Shown piece after piece: positions 45,549-55,085 of a DNA stretch of 64,000 nucleotides (its first letter is position 1; the number at the start of each line of letters is the position of its first letter). The notes below the pieces were generated by a model. It saw only the letters and a list, made by a program, of their open reading frames with translations, was not told the DNA's origin and did no database searches. The position numbers and the translations under genes are program-made. The DNA lies in the NCBI RefSeq assembly GCF_019977395.1, contig NZ_AP024660.1, positions 744,001 to 808,000 on the forward strand, read 5' to 3'. The DNA comes from Arthrobacter sp. NicSoilC5 (GTDB taxonomy: Bacteria; Actinomycetota; Actinomycetes; Actinomycetales; Micrococcaceae).

Positions 45549-46778
45549 TCAGTCGGGCAGGATACGGCGGACTACCGCGTCCGCCAGGAGCCTGCCCTTG
45601 AGCGTGAGGACCAGGCGGCCCTGGAAGGCAGCGGCAGGTTCCACCAGGCCGTCCGCAATCAGGCCGGCTATTTGGTGCCGTCCGGCTGCGCTTAGAGTGG
45701 AGACTTCAAGCCCTGACTGCAGGCGCGCCTCCAGCATCACCCGCTCCAGGTTCCTGGTGTCGGCATCCAGGGTCTCCCTGCCCGCCGCAGGCGACAGGCC
45801 CTGGGACAGGCGGTTCGCGTAAGCGGACGGGTGCTTCACGTTCCACCAACGCACCCCGCCCACGTGGGAGTGCGCGCCGGGGCCGATGCCCCACCAGTCG
45901 TCGCCACGCCAGTAGGCCAGGTTGTGGCGGCACGCGTGCTCCGGGCTCCGCGCCCAGTTGCTGACCTCATACCAGCCGAGCCCGGCTTCGGTGATGAGCT
46001 GGTCGGCGAGTTCGTACTTGTCGGCGTGGTCGTCGTCGTCAATTCCCGGCACCTCGCCGCGGCGCATCTGCGCGGCCAGCTTGGTCCCGTCCTCGACAAT
46101 CAGGGCGTAGGCGCTGATGTGGTCCGGCTGGTAGGAGAGGGCAGTCTCCAGGGAGTGGCGCCAGTCCGCCAGCGACTCCCCCGGCGTGCCGTAAATCAGG
46201 TCCAGGCTGACATCCAGCCCGGCCTCCCGCGCCCACTGCACCACCTGCGGAACGCGGCTGGGCGTGTGGGTGCGGTCCAGGACCTTGAGCACATGCGGAA
46301 CGGCGGACTGCATGCCGAAGGAAATCCTGGTGAAGCCCGCCTCCTTGAGGACGGCGAGGGATTCGGGGGTGACCGAATCGGGGTTGGCTTCGGTGGTGAC
46401 CTCGGCTCCGTCCTCGATGCCCCACTGGTCAATGGCAGCGCGAAGGATCAGGGCGAGGTCATCTGCCGGCAGCAGGGTGGGCGTGCCGCCGCCGAAAAAG
46501 ACAGTGCCGAGCTTCCGCTCCGGCAGCCCCGACCGTGCCATCACGGTGCCGGCCAGGGACACTTCCGACACGGCGGTTTGGGCGTAGGCATCCTGTGACG
46601 CGCCGCCGCCCAGTTCCGTGGCGGTGTAGGTGTTGAAATCGCAGTACCCGCAGCGCACGGCGCAGAACGGGATGTGGACGTACAGGCCAAAGGCCCGGGC
46701 CGCCGCACCGTCTGCTGCCTGCGCAGGCAGCAGACCGTCCGACGGCGCCGGGTCGCCGAGGGGAAGAACGCTGGGCAT
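45549..46778 (-). CDS. hemW: Radical SAM family haem chaperone HemW
   Basis: This 409-residue protein contains the radical SAM motif CAVRCGYC (about residues 38-45, in HIPFCAVRCGYCDFN) and the HemN_C domain at its end. It resembles coproporphyrinogen III oxidase HemN, but the CxxxCxxC lacks the following cysteine of HemN, which marks it as HemW, a haem-insertion chaperone for respiratory enzymes. The ATG has AGGGGA upstream. It lies 25 bases after lepA on the same strand; the lepA-hemW pair is widely conserved. Confidence 0.92.
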   Translation of the reverse strand: MPSVLPLGDPAPSDGLLPAQAADGAAARAFGLYVHIPFCAVRCGYCDFNTYTATELGGGASQDAYAQTAVSEVSLAGTVMARSGLPERKLGTVFFGGGTPTLLPADDLALILRAAIDQWGIEDGAEVTTEANPDSVTPESLAVLKEAGFTRISFGMQSAVPHVLKVLDRTHTPSRVPQVVQWAREAGLDVSLDLIYGTPGESLADWRHSLETALSYQPDHISAYALIVEDGTKLAAQMRRGEVPGIDDDDHADKYELADQLITEAGLGWYEVSNWARSPEHACRHNLAYWRGDDWWGIGPGAHSHVGGVRWWNVKHPSAYANRLSQGLSPAAGRETLDADTRNLERVMLEARLQSGLEVSTLSAAGRHQIAGLIADGLVEPAAAFQGRLVLTLKGRLLADAVVRRILPD

Positions 46779-46803
46779 CAGCGGGTCCCCTGCTGCGCAG
46801 TGG

Positions 46804-48660
46804 TCACTTCTTCTTGGCCTTGTCCTTTGATTCGTCGGTGGTGAGGGCCGCAATGAACGCTTCCTGCGGCACCTCCACCGTTCCCACCATCTTCATGCGC
46901 TTCTTGCCTTCTTTTTGCTTTTCCAGCAGCTTGCGCTTTCGTGAGATGTCACCGCCGTAGCACTTGGCCAGCACGTCCTTGCGGATGGCCCGGATGCTTT
47001 CGCGGGCGATGATCCTGGATCCGATGGCCGCCTGGATGGGCACCTCGAACTGTTGCCGCGGGATGAGTTCGCGGAGCTTTCCGGTCATCATCACGCCGTA
47101 GGCGTAGGCCTTGTCCCGGTGGGTGATGGCGCTGAAGGCGTCCACTTGCTCGCCCTGGAGCATGATGTCCACCTTCACCAGGTCGGCAACCTGCTCGCCG
47201 TCGGCCTTCCAGTCCAGAGAGCCGTAGCCACGGGTCTTTGACTTCAGGATGTCGAAGAAGTCGAAGACGATTTCGGCCAGCGGCAGCCGGTAGCGGATTT
47301 CCACCCGGTCCTCGGAGAGGTAGTCCATGCCGCCCATCACGCCGCGGCGGGACTGGCACAGTTCCATGATGGCGCCGACGAATTCGTTGGGCGCCAGGAT
47401 GGTGGCCGAAACCATGGGTTCGCGGACCTCGGCGATTTTGCCCGTGGGGTACTCGCTGGGGTTGGTCACGCGGACCACCTTCTTATCCTCCAGGGTCACC
47501 TCGTATTCCACGTTGGGTGCCGTGGAGATGAGGTCCAGGTTGTATTCGCGTTCCAGGCGTTCGCGGGTGATCTCAAGGTGCAGCAGGCCCAGGAAACCCA
47601 CACGGAAGCCGAAGCCCAGCGCAGCGGAGGTCTCCGGTTCGTACACCAGTGCGGCGTCGTTGAGCATGAGCTTTTCGAGGGCGTCGCGCAGCACCGGGTA
47701 GTCGGCGCCGTCCAGGGGGTAGAGGCCGGAGAACACCATGGGTTTGGCATCGGCGTAGCCGGGCAGGGACTCGGCGGCCGGCTTGGCCAGGTTGGTGACG
47801 GTGTCGCCCACTTTGGACTGGCGGACGTCCTTCACACCGGTGATCAGGTAGCCCACTTCGCCAACACCGAGGCCCTTGGAGGGTGTGGGTTCCGGGGAGC
47901 TGACGCCGATTTCCAGGAGTTCGTGCGAGGCCCTGGTGGACATCATCTGGATGCGTTCACGCGGGTGGAGCATCCCGTCCACCACGCGCACATAGGTCAC
48001 CACGCCGCGGTAGGTGTCGTAGACCGAGTCGAAGATCATGGCACGGGCCGGCGCGTCGGGGTCGCCCTTTGGCGCCGGGAGGTCGCGGACGATCTTGTCC
48101 AGGAGGGCTTCCACGCCAACGCCGGTCTTGCCGGACACCCGCAGCACATCCTCGGGGTCGCCGCCGATCAGGCTGGCGAGCTCGGCGGCGTACTTTTCAG
48201 GCTGCGCGGCCGGCAGGTCGATTTTGTTCAGGACCGGGATGATGGCGAGGTTGTTCTCCATCGCCAGGTACAGGTTCGCGAGCGTCTGGGCCTCAATGCC
48301 CTGGGCTGCGTCCACCAGCAGGATTGCGCCCTCGCAGGCGGCCAGTGACCTGGAGACCTCATAAGTGAAGTCCACGTGCCCCGGGGTGTCGATCATGTTC
48401 AGCGCGTAACTGACACCGTCCACCTCCCACGGCATGCGGACGGCCTGGGACTTGATGGTGATGCCGCGTTCGCGCTCGATGTCCATGCGGTCCAGGTACT
48501 GGGCCTTCATGTCGCGCGCCTGGACCACCCCGGTGGACTGCAGCATACGGTCAGCCAGGGTGGACTTGCCGTGGTCGATATGCGCGATGATGCAAAAGTT
48601 CCGAATAATTGCCGGATCTGTCGCGGCGGGCACCGGTGCGGTGCGGGCCATGGGAGACAC
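46804..48660 (-). CDS. lepA: Elongation factor 4 (LepA)
   Basis: This 618-residue ribosomal GTPase back-translocates or helps assemble ribosomes. G1 is [15 protein letters not shown], the switch II motif is DTPGHVDF and G4 is NKIDLP. The C-terminal LepA-specific domain ends in the basic tail [13 protein letters not shown]. Length is normal. The GTG is preceded by AAGGACC; an ATG three codons later is an alternative. It is divergent from the PemK-like gene. Confidence 0.97.
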   Translation of the reverse strand: MSPMARTAPVPAATDPAIIRNFCIIAHIDHGKSTLADRMLQSTGVVQARDMKAQYLDRMDIERERGITIKSQAVRMPWEVDGVSYALNMIDTPGHVDFTYEVSRSLAACEGAILLVDAAQGIEAQTLANLYLAMENNLAIIPVLNKIDLPAAQPEKYAAELASLIGGDPEDVLRVSGKTGVGVEALLDKIVRDLPAPKGDPDAPARAMIFDSVYDTYRGVVTYVRVVDGMLHPRERIQMMSTRASHELLEIGVSSPEPTPSKGLGVGEVGYLITGVKDVRQSKVGDTVTNLAKPAAESLPGYADAKPMVFSGLYPLDGADYPVLRDALEKLMLNDAALVYEPETSAALGFGFRVGFLGLLHLEITRERLEREYNLDLISTAPNVEYEVTLEDKKVVRVTNPSEYPTGKIAEVREPMVSATILAPNEFVGAIMELCQSRRGVMGGMDYLSEDRVEIRYRLPLAEIVFDFFDILKSKTRGYGSLDWKADGEQVADLVKVDIMLQGEQVDAFSAITHRDKAYAYGVMMTGKLRELIPRQQFEVPIQAAIGSRIIARESIRAIRKDVLAKCYGGDISRKRKLLEKQKEGKKRMKMVGTVEVPQEAFIAALTTDESKDKAKKK

Positions 48661-48821
48661 GCAGGGTCCTTACTGTTGGCTTTTCTGCAGCCATCCGCCA
48701 GGCACGCGAAAGGCGCCTGCGGTCCAGCCGCACATCTTTAACGTCCAGTGTCCCACGTCCGCGACCCCGCCACCGCATCCTGGCTGGCCCATGCACGCTG
48801 TTTCAACGGCAGCCCCGCCGA

Positions 48822-48827
48822 TAGGCT
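48822..48827 (+). promoter_or_regulatory. -10 element for a leaderless PemK-like mRNA
   Basis: TAGGCT ends 6 bases before the ATG, with no ribosome-binding site. Confidence 0.45.
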
Positions 48828-48833
48828 GTCGGG

Positions 48834-49382
48834 ATGGCCATAGATCTCCGCTCCCTGGGAAACGCCGTCCGCCGCGGCCTGCGCTTGCTGCAGAAACGGT
48901 CCGTGGCCCCGCGGCCGGTCCAGGACCAGCGCCCCGGCGGCAATCGGCGCGCCGACGGCCAAGGGGTTCCCGGCGAAGCGGCGGCCTATCCCGGCGATTA
49001 CCGTGGCCGCGCCTCTGTCCGCTACGCCCCGCAGCCCGACGGCGACCCCGATCCGGGCGAGGTGGTGTGGGCCTGGGTGCCCTATGAGGAGGATCACGGC
49101 AAGGGGAAGGACCGGCCGGTGCTGCTGGTGGGGCACAACGGCCCCTTCCTCCTGGGGCTGATGCTGACCAGCAGGGACAGGGTTCCTGCCGGGACGTCGT
49201 CCGGGGACTACGTGGATCTCGGCTCCGGGGGTTGGGACAGGCAGGGCCGGGCAAGTGAGGTGCGGCTGGACCGTATCCTGCAGATCCGCCCGGACAGCAT
49301 CCGGCGCGAAGGCGCGGTATTGGACAAGGCGCGGTTCGAGAAGGTGGCGTCCGGGCTTCGGCGGCGACACGGCTGGGCCTGA
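48834..49382 (+). CDS. PemK/MazF-like protein, no linked antitoxin
   Basis: In this 182-residue protein the last 120 residues resemble the PemK/MazF fold: PGEVVWAWVPYEEDHGKGKDRPVLLVGHNG corresponds to the strand 1-strand 2 region of MazF toxins, and LMLTSRD to the next strand. The first 60 residues are a basic, disordered-looking extension. MazF-type toxins are ribosome-independent endoribonucleases, but several actinobacterial relatives lack activity. No antitoxin gene flanks it, so it may be a domesticated RNA-binding or housekeeping protein. Activity is not supported beyond the fold. Confidence 0.65.
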   Translation: MAIDLRSLGNAVRRGLRLLQKRSVAPRPVQDQRPGGNRRADGQGVPGEAAAYPGDYRGRASVRYAPQPDGDPDPGEVVWAWVPYEEDHGKGKDRPVLLVGHNGPFLLGLMLTSRDRVPAGTSSGDYVDLGSGGWDRQGRASEVRLDRILQIRPDSIRREGAVLDKARFEKVASGLRRRHGWA

Positions 49383-49551
49383 CCCGCTGAAATGGCCAGA
49401 GCCGCCGCTGACCTGCTAGTCTTTATTGCTGTGTGTCCGTGCAGGTCGACGGTCACTGATGGTTGGCCGCCATAGGTATCCCCACGCCGCTCAGTCAAGG
49501 CCAGCCTGAAAGCCCTCTAGACCATTTCCGCATTACAAAGAGAGTTCACAC

Positions 49552-49812
49552 GTGGCGAATATCAAGTCCCAGAAGAAGCGCATCCTGACCAACGAGAAGG
49601 CCCGCCTGCGCAACAACGCAGTCAAGTCTGAGCTGAAGACGGCCATCCGCGCCGTCAACACCGCTGTTGAGTCCGCTGACAAGGAAGCTGCTACTACTGC
49701 GCTCGTTTCTGCCAGCCGTAAGCTGGACAAGGCTGTCAGCAAGGGTGTTCTGCACAAGAACAACGCAGCGAACCGTAAGTCGGCGATCTCCAAGAAGGTC
49801 AACGCACTCTAA
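49552..49812 (+). CDS. rpsT: 30S ribosomal protein S20
   Basis: This 86-residue ribosomal protein is all alpha-helical and highly basic ([44 protein letters not shown]). The GTG start has AAAGAGAG upstream. It sits, as usual in actinobacteria, close to holA and lepA. The preceding 170 bases hold its promoter and leader; no gene is visible there. Confidence 0.97.
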   Translation: MANIKSQKKRILTNEKARLRNNAVKSELKTAIRAVNTAVESADKEAATTALVSASRKLDKAVSKGVLHKNNAANRKSAISKKVNAL

Positions 49813-49837
49813 GGTTTCCAGTTCCCACGAACTGATG

Positions 49838-49876
49838 GTGTGGCCGGTACCCTCGGGTGCCGGCCACACGCCTTTA
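49838..49876. terminator. Intrinsic terminator between rpsT and holA
   Basis: GTGTGGCCGGTACC pairs with GGTGCCGGCCACAC (one G-T pair) around a CTCG loop, followed by GCCTTT. It ends rpsT transcription; the converging holA stops 70 bases further. Confidence 0.85.
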
Positions 49877-49945
49877 AGCCGCCAGTCCGCGAGCCGCGGC
49901 AGCTCGACGCCAGGAGCGTCCGGGCCTGCTGGGCGCTGCGGGGGT

Positions 49946-50962
49946 CTATCTGCCCTGGACGGACATGGCAATCACGGTGACGGCGTGCTCCACGGCGTAC
50001 ACCGGATCCCGGGACAAGCCTTTGACCTGCGCGTCGGCTTCCGCCGTGGCCTGGATGGACCGCACCAGGCCTTCAGGGGTCCAGCGCCGCACGTCGCGCT
50101 GCGCCTGCTCCACCAGCCACGGCTGCATGCCCAATTCCGCAGCGATCTGCGCGGACGGCCCTGAGGCGCCCGCCACCCGCGCCACCGTCCGCAGCTTCGA
50201 GGCAAGTGCAGCGACCAGCGGTACCGGATCAGCACCAGTGGCGAGGGCGTGGCGCAGCGTCGACAGTGCAAGGGGGGCGTTTCCGGCCATGGCGGCGTCG
50301 GCCACCTTGAACGCGGTGGCTTCGACCCGTCCGCCGTAATACTTGTCGACGGTGTCAGTGCTGACCGTGCTCCCTGCATCGGCGATCAGCTGGGAGCAGG
50401 CGGCAGCGAGTTCTGACAGATCTGCTCCCACGGCATTCACCAGGGCCTGCACGGCGTCAAGGTTGATCCGGCGTCCGGCCGCCTTGAATTCCGCGGCGAC
50501 GAACTGGACCTTGTCCGCATCCTTCTTCAGCGGCTGACACTCCACTACCGGCCAGCCCCCTTTCCTGACGGCGTCGAGGAGCTTCTTGCCGCGGACCCCG
50601 CCTGCGTGGCGCAGCACGACGACGGCGTCCTCCTCCGGGTGTTGCAGGTAGCCGAGGGCATCGGCAAGGAAGGCGTCATTCATCCCTTCCACAGCCTCCA
50701 CCTCGATCAGCTTGCTCTCGCCAAAGAGGGATGGACTCACCTGCATGGTCAGGGTGCCGGCCTCATATGCCGCCGCGTTGATGCGGCTGACCTCCACGTC
50801 CGGTTCGGCCGCCCTGACCTGGGACCGGATCCTGTCCATCGCCCTGATACCCAGGTACTCTTCGGGACCGCTCACCAGTACGATCCGGGCCGGGGTTACG
50901 TCCCGCCAGGAGGCTGTGTTCGACGCCGGGGAGCGGGGTGCTCGCTTTTGCGCAGCGGCCAT
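49946..50962 (-). CDS. holA: DNA polymerase III subunit delta
   Basis: This 338-residue clamp-loader subunit opens the beta sliding clamp. The N-terminal IVLVSGPEEYLGIRAMDRIR (Walker-like, non-catalytic) and the second AAA-like domain (VQALVNAVGADLSELAAACSQLI; DKYYGGRVEATAFKVADAAM) are diagnostic. Its start lies 67 bases inside the end of comEC, and AAGGA precedes the ATG. The order comEA-comEC-holA is conserved in actinobacteria. Confidence 0.93.
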   Translation of the reverse strand: MAAAQKRAPRSPASNTASWRDVTPARIVLVSGPEEYLGIRAMDRIRSQVRAAEPDVEVSRINAAAYEAGTLTMQVSPSLFGESKLIEVEAVEGMNDAFLADALGYLQHPEEDAVVVLRHAGGVRGKKLLDAVRKGGWPVVECQPLKKDADKVQFVAAEFKAAGRRINLDAVQALVNAVGADLSELAAACSQLIADAGSTVSTDTVDKYYGGRVEATAFKVADAAMAGNAPLALSTLRHALATGADPVPLVAALASKLRTVARVAGASGPSAQIAAELGMQPWLVEQAQRDVRRWTPEGLVRSIQATAEADAQVKGLSRDPVYAVEHAVTVIAMSVQGR

Positions 50963-53136
50963 CGACAGTTCCTTCCGGAGGTTTTATTGCAGGATCCCAG
51001 CCTGCCACGTCTGTGCCCGGGGTCCAAGCTGCGGACACCCCGGAAGCGATGCAGGCGCGACTCCAGCAACTCCAGGAATACGACAGTTTCTGCGTGCGCC
51101 GACCGGGCCCACCGGATAAGGCGGACCGGCCTTGCCGCCGCCCCGACGCCAGCCAGCGACAGGACCGACAGCAGCACCATGGACAGCATCCCGGGCACCC
51201 CTTCCGGCCATGGGAGCGCGGATCCCGGCAGCTGGGCCGCGGTCCTTGCCGCAGCCGCGACGCCCCCGCTGAAAGTCCCGGCAACGGCTATCAGTGCTGC
51301 GGCGGCCCACGGCAGGACGACCACCAGGGGCACCGCTGCTGTTCCCAGCAGGGTCACGGGAGCCACCAGGGGCGAGGCGACGACATTGGCTGCCAGGGAA
51401 TATGTTGAAAAATGGGGCTGCAGAAGCACGATGACGGGCCCGCACAGCAGCTGGGCGGACAACGGAACCGCTACCGCGGCAGCGAGCCACCGTGGGACCG
51501 CCGCGGGAATCCAGCTGATGATCCGCCGGCCTATAAGAACGATTCCCAGTGTGGCCAGGACAGAAAGCAGGAAGCCAAAACTCGTGCCAAGGGCTGGATC
51601 CGCCAACAGCAGCCCCAGGACAGCCAGGCAAAGGAAGCTCAGTCCACGCCCTGAACGTCCACCCGCCAGCGAGGCGATGCCGATGGCTCCCATCAGCGCT
51701 GCCCGCAGAACGCTGGCATCAGGCCCTACCAGGACCACGAACAGGGCCAGGCCGCCAAGGGCCGCAGCTGCGGCAGGGGCACGCGGCATCCGGAACCACC
51801 GGCACAGCAGCAGCAGCGCCCCCAGCACCAGGCTGCAGTTTGCCCCGCTGACTGCCGTCAGGTGCGTCATGCCAACGGCCTTCATGGCGTTGTTCAACCC
51901 CTCATCCAGCGCACTGGTGTCACCGGTGACCATCCCGGGGAGGAGCCCGCGGGCATCCGGTTCGAGGAAAGCCGAGGCGGAAACGAACCGGCCGCGGAGC
52001 TCCCTGGCTGACTCTTCCAGCAGTGAGCCACCCGAGGGCTTGCCTGGAGCCGTCGATGCGGCCAGGTTTCCCGCCTCCTGCCCACCGGGGTCTGCCGGCC
52101 GCAGCTTGCCGGCAGCGCGCAGCGTCTGACCCGGCACCACGCCGCCCCACCCCTGCCCGCCCATCACCACCAGCCGGGCGCGGGTGCGAACCAGGATGCC
52201 ACCCGTTGTCACTTCCTGCGTCCACACCGGGACCGACCACCTCTCCGCCGCCGCTCCGGGTCCGGCCAGGGCCCGCGGGTTTCCGGCTACCTCGACCATG
52301 ACGACGGCCGACTTTCCGCCCGCGATGGCCTCAGCGAGCGGCCCCTCGGACCGCTGGCTTGAGGAGGTCGCGGAATGGGCTGCCGCCGCGCCGGCCAGCA
52401 TCAGGGAGACGCCCAGTGCTGCCCGGAAGCTTCGGCCCCGGGCACCATGTCTCCGTCCCGGACCCGAGGCGCGGGCGGCGGCACGCAGGCTTCCCCTCCG
52501 TCCTCCCTTCGCGGCACGGGCCAGGAAAAGGCCTCCAAGCACCGTCAGCGCGCAGCACACAGTAGCCAGCCACGGGGACGGCAGCCAGAGCCCTGCCACC
52601 GAGGCAGCCCACACCGAAACTGCGGGGAGGGCAAGCCGGAGGTCCGTGCGTCGTCCCGGTCCTACTGAGCCGGAGTCGCTTTCCTCCCGCTCGTGGCCGC
52701 TTTCAACCAGCCGCTGGCGAACGCGGCCCAGGCACTGCGCCCAATACCCTTTCATGTCCCCAAAGGTCAGAGCCCGGCAGGTCAGAGCCCCGGCTTTGAG
52801 GGCGCGGCCCTTCGGGGTCCGGCCTTTTGGGGTCCGGTCTTTTGGGGTCCCGCGGCGGCGTGCCGGCAGACCTGGCGCTTGCAGGCGTGCCCGTCCCAGG
52901 GACGGTGGAACTGCTCCGGGACGCGAACGTGTTCCGGGCGGGTGCGTTGTCGACGGTTGCGTTGTCGATGGGTGCACCGTCCGTGCGGGAGCCCCGGTGT
53001 TTGGCCTTCGGCCGGGCCCCTGAACCGCGGATTCCACGAACCGGCTCCAAGGGCTCGTGGCTCCCTCTCCGCCAGCGGGGCCTCCCCGCCTTTGCGGGCC
53101 GTCGGCCCTGCCTGGCCTGCCCCTCTCCGTCGCCAT
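50896..53136 (-). CDS. comEC: ComEC/Rec2 family DNA-uptake channel protein (N-terminus uncertain)
   Basis: This integral membrane protein of the competence machinery moves single-stranded DNA across the membrane. The competence domain is clear: MTHLTAVSGANCSLVLGALLLL and many helices in residues 400-720. It is 746 residues from this ATG, which has TAAGG 8 bases upstream and lies 10 bases after the comEA stop. The first 127 residues, however, are low-complexity, contain pentapeptide repeats (RTPKG) and use rare codons. The conserved part may begin at 52755 (MKGYWAQCLG). No beta-lactamase-like domain is present, so it is the short actinobacterial form. Natural transformation is not proven. Confidence 0.85.
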   Translation of the reverse strand: MATERGRPGRADGPQRRGGPAGGEGATSPWSRFVESAVQGPGRRPNTGAPARTVHPSTTQPSTTHPPGTRSRPGAVPPSLGRARLQAPGLPARRRGTPKDRTPKGRTPKGRALKAGALTCRALTFGDMKGYWAQCLGRVRQRLVESGHEREESDSGSVGPGRRTDLRLALPAVSVWAASVAGLWLPSPWLATVCCALTVLGGLFLARAAKGGRRGSLRAAARASGPGRRHGARGRSFRAALGVSLMLAGAAAAHSATSSSQRSEGPLAEAIAGGKSAVVMVEVAGNPRALAGPGAAAERWSVPVWTQEVTTGGILVRTRARLVVMGGQGWGGVVPGQTLRAAGKLRPADPGGQEAGNLAASTAPGKPSGGSLLEESARELRGRFVSASAFLEPDARGLLPGMVTGDTSALDEGLNNAMKAVGMTHLTAVSGANCSLVLGALLLLCRWFRMPRAPAAAAALGGLALFVVLVGPDASVLRAALMGAIGIASLAGGRSGRGLSFLCLAVLGLLLADPALGTSFGFLLSVLATLGIVLIGRRIISWIPAAVPRWLAAAVAVPLSAQLLCGPVIVLLQPHFSTYSLAANVVASPLVAPVTLLGTAAVPLVVVLPWAAAALIAVAGTFSGGVAAAARTAAQLPGSALPWPEGVPGMLSMVLLSVLSLAGVGAAARPVRLIRWARSAHAETVVFLELLESRLHRFRGVRSLDPGHRRGRLGSCNKTSGRNCRWPLRKSEHPAPRRRTQPPGGT
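52765..52853. repeat. 15-bp tandem repeats in the 5' part of comEC
   Basis: Degenerate 15-base units occur in series: GGTCAGAGCCC twice (15 bases apart) and GGGGTCC three times (15 bases apart). The unit length keeps the reading frame and encodes pentapeptides (RTPKG, RTPKG, RALKA, GALTC). A further 15-bp repeat, GTTGTCGAYGGKTGC, lies near 52946. Confidence 0.6.
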
Positions 53137-53146
53137 CCGGGATGCC

Positions 53147-54112
53147 TTAGACCGTCACCAGGGGCAGCAGGGCCTCGAGCATCTTCGGTCCGACGCCATC
53201 CACCGCATCCAGTTCCTCGACGCTTTTGAAAGGTCCATGGTCTTTTCGCCAATCCACGATCCGCTGAGCGAGTACCGGCCCGACCTTTGGCAGTGTGTCC
53301 AGTTCCGCGGCGCCGGCGGTATTGAGGTTGATCTTCCCGCCGGCTGCCCCTCCTGCCTGGCCGGTGCCGGTGGACCCAACGCCGCCCGGGTCCATGCCAC
53401 CCGGGCCCGTTCCCCCGGAACCGGAGGATTCGGCTGCGGAGGACGCCGGCTCCCCTTGCCGCGGGACGTAGATCTTCTGCCCGTCCTCCACCGCCAGGGC
53501 AAGGTTGAGCCGGTTCACGTCCGCGTCCGGGGCAGCCCCGCCCGCGGCAGCAATGGCGTCATCAACCCGGCTGCCCTGCTGGAGCCTGATGACACCGGGC
53601 GCGGCTACAGCCCCGGCCACGTGCACCACTACAAGGCCGCCGGACGCGGGCTGCCCCGGGCCGCGCCCGGATTCCCCGCCGCCAGGTCCCCCACCGTCTT
53701 GATCCACCGGCGTAGTGCTGTCCGCGGCGGCTCCTCCGCTGCCCGGGGCCTTGCCGCCGGAACTGGCGCCGCTCAGGGGCAGGACCTCCGGGGATGCCGC
53801 CCCGGCCTGCCACCAGAACCAGGCTCCCGCAGCCACTGCCAGGACACCCAGCAGCAGGGCAACCCGCAGTCCCACCCGCCACCGGAGCGACGGCACACCG
53901 CCGGAACAGCTCCCGGATCCGCCCTCAGGGCCCCTGCCGGTTTCGGATCCGCCCGTTACCGTGCCTGTTTCGCCGGGGCCGCTGTACTCGAAACCGCCGG
54001 GGCCGGGCCCGTCCTCCAGGAGCCCGGGGGGCGCGTCCCCCAGAGTGGCTTGCAGCCGGTCCCTCGCATGCCGGGCCTGCTGACGTGCTGCTCCAGCATC
54101 CCGGCGTGACAT
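53147..54112 (-). CDS. comEA: ComEA family DNA-binding protein (SLBB and helix-hairpin-helix)
   Basis: This 321-residue competence receptor that binds incoming double-stranded DNA has a cytoplasmic tail of about 80 residues, one membrane helix (VGLRVALLLGVLAVAAGAWFW), a Gly/Ser linker, an SLBB domain (VHVAGAVAAPGVIRLQQGSRVDDAIAAAGG), a second Gly-rich linker and a C-terminal helix-hairpin-helix pair (INLNTAGAAELDTLPKVGP; KSVEELDAVDGVGPKML). Domain order is complete. It is the first gene of comEA-comEC-holA. The large Gly/Pro content makes several other frames open by chance. Confidence 0.92.
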   Translation of the reverse strand: MSRRDAGAARQQARHARDRLQATLGDAPPGLLEDGPGPGGFEYSGPGETGTVTGGSETGRGPEGGSGSCSGGVPSLRWRVGLRVALLLGVLAVAAGAWFWWQAGAASPEVLPLSGASSGGKAPGSGGAAADSTTPVDQDGGGPGGGESGRGPGQPASGGLVVVHVAGAVAAPGVIRLQQGSRVDDAIAAAGGAAPDADVNRLNLALAVEDGQKIYVPRQGEPASSAAESSGSGGTGPGGMDPGGVGSTGTGQAGGAAGGKINLNTAGAAELDTLPKVGPVLAQRIVDWRKDHGPFKSVEELDAVDGVGPKMLEALLPLVTV

Positions 54113-54203
54113 AGCTCCACCCTAGGAACCTCCCCCGCTGCGCGACACACTCAAGGCCGCTATGTGGAAAGCTGCGCACGCCGTACAAGTCCGGCAGTGG
54201 CGG

Positions 54204-55025
54204 CTAATGGTGCCTTGGCGCGTCGATAAACTCCTTCGCAATCTGCGTCATCACGCTAAGGGCCTCTTCCTCGCTTATCGCCATCCCGGTGTTGGATCCC
54301 ATGTCGAGTGACACTGTTCCGGCAAGGACGCGGAGCCCGACGCCGGTGATGTTCCCGTTAGAGGATTGCCTGGTCGCGTAGGCCTTCTCGCCGATGTCCG
54401 GACCCGGAAGAAGTTGAATGGTGAGCTTCTCGGGTGCGGTGGCGCCGGTCACTGTCTGGTCGAACGTGGCGCAGCGAGCCATCAGCTCCTGGCTGTAATC
54501 AAAGTCGGCTTTGGCGAGGGTGTCCCGGGGCGCGCTTCGCACATCGAAGAGGATCATGCCGACTCCATGATCGCCAAGGTTGGACACTTCCCCCAGCGCA
54601 AAGCCCATGGAGAGGTCCAGCTGTGCCTCGTGCTGCCACGACCTGTGGAATACGTCGCATTCTGCTGGTTCGGTGGGACCCAGAGGGGACGACCCGGACG
54701 CAGGTGGCTGGGTCATCAACGCGTACGACTTGCGTGCCATGGCCGTGTCCCCGGCTCTTCCGCCGTGTGGCGCAAGGACTTTACTGCTGATGGCCATGAG
54801 TTCCTGGTCCGTGAAGACCCGGGGCGACCCCGTGGTGGGCTCCGCCACGGGGGTCGTGCTCGATGCACCTGCGCGGGTGGTGCTGCTGCCGGTCTGTGAA
54901 GCCGTGTCAGCTGGCTGGCCGGACCCGCATGCGGTGAGGATCAACAGCGCAGCGGTTAGCACTCCAACGCTTCGGAACCGACCCGCGCACGTGGGCTTTT
55001 GCACGGAGCTGGCTTCCCTGGCCAT
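54204..55025 (-). CDS. Putative lipoprotein of unknown function
   Basis: This 273-residue secreted lipoprotein has a basic N-terminus, hydrophobic core and lipobox (VGVLTAALLILTACGSGQP, LTAC), then a Ser/Thr-rich linker (residues 35-70) and a globular domain with two cysteines (ECDVFHRSWQ; MARCATFDQT) that may form a disulfide. The pattern is reminiscent of the PknH-like extracellular sensor fold of mycobacterial lipoproteins, but I cannot confirm it. A similar lipoprotein gene lies 60 bases upstream on the same strand, so the two may share an operon. Confidence 0.72.
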   Translation of the reverse strand: MAREASSVQKPTCAGRFRSVGVLTAALLILTACGSGQPADTASQTGSSTTRAGASSTTPVAEPTTGSPRVFTDQELMAISSKVLAPHGGRAGDTAMARKSYALMTQPPASGSSPLGPTEPAECDVFHRSWQHEAQLDLSMGFALGEVSNLGDHGVGMILFDVRSAPRDTLAKADFDYSQELMARCATFDQTVTGATAPEKLTIQLLPGPDIGEKAYATRQSSNGNITGVGLRVLAGTVSLDMGSNTGMAISEEEALSVMTQIAKEFIDAPRHH

Positions 55026-55085
55026 CCGGATCCCCTCCTACGTGTACAGCCCTGGAGTTTGTTGGCGCAACAGGCACAGGCTGGC

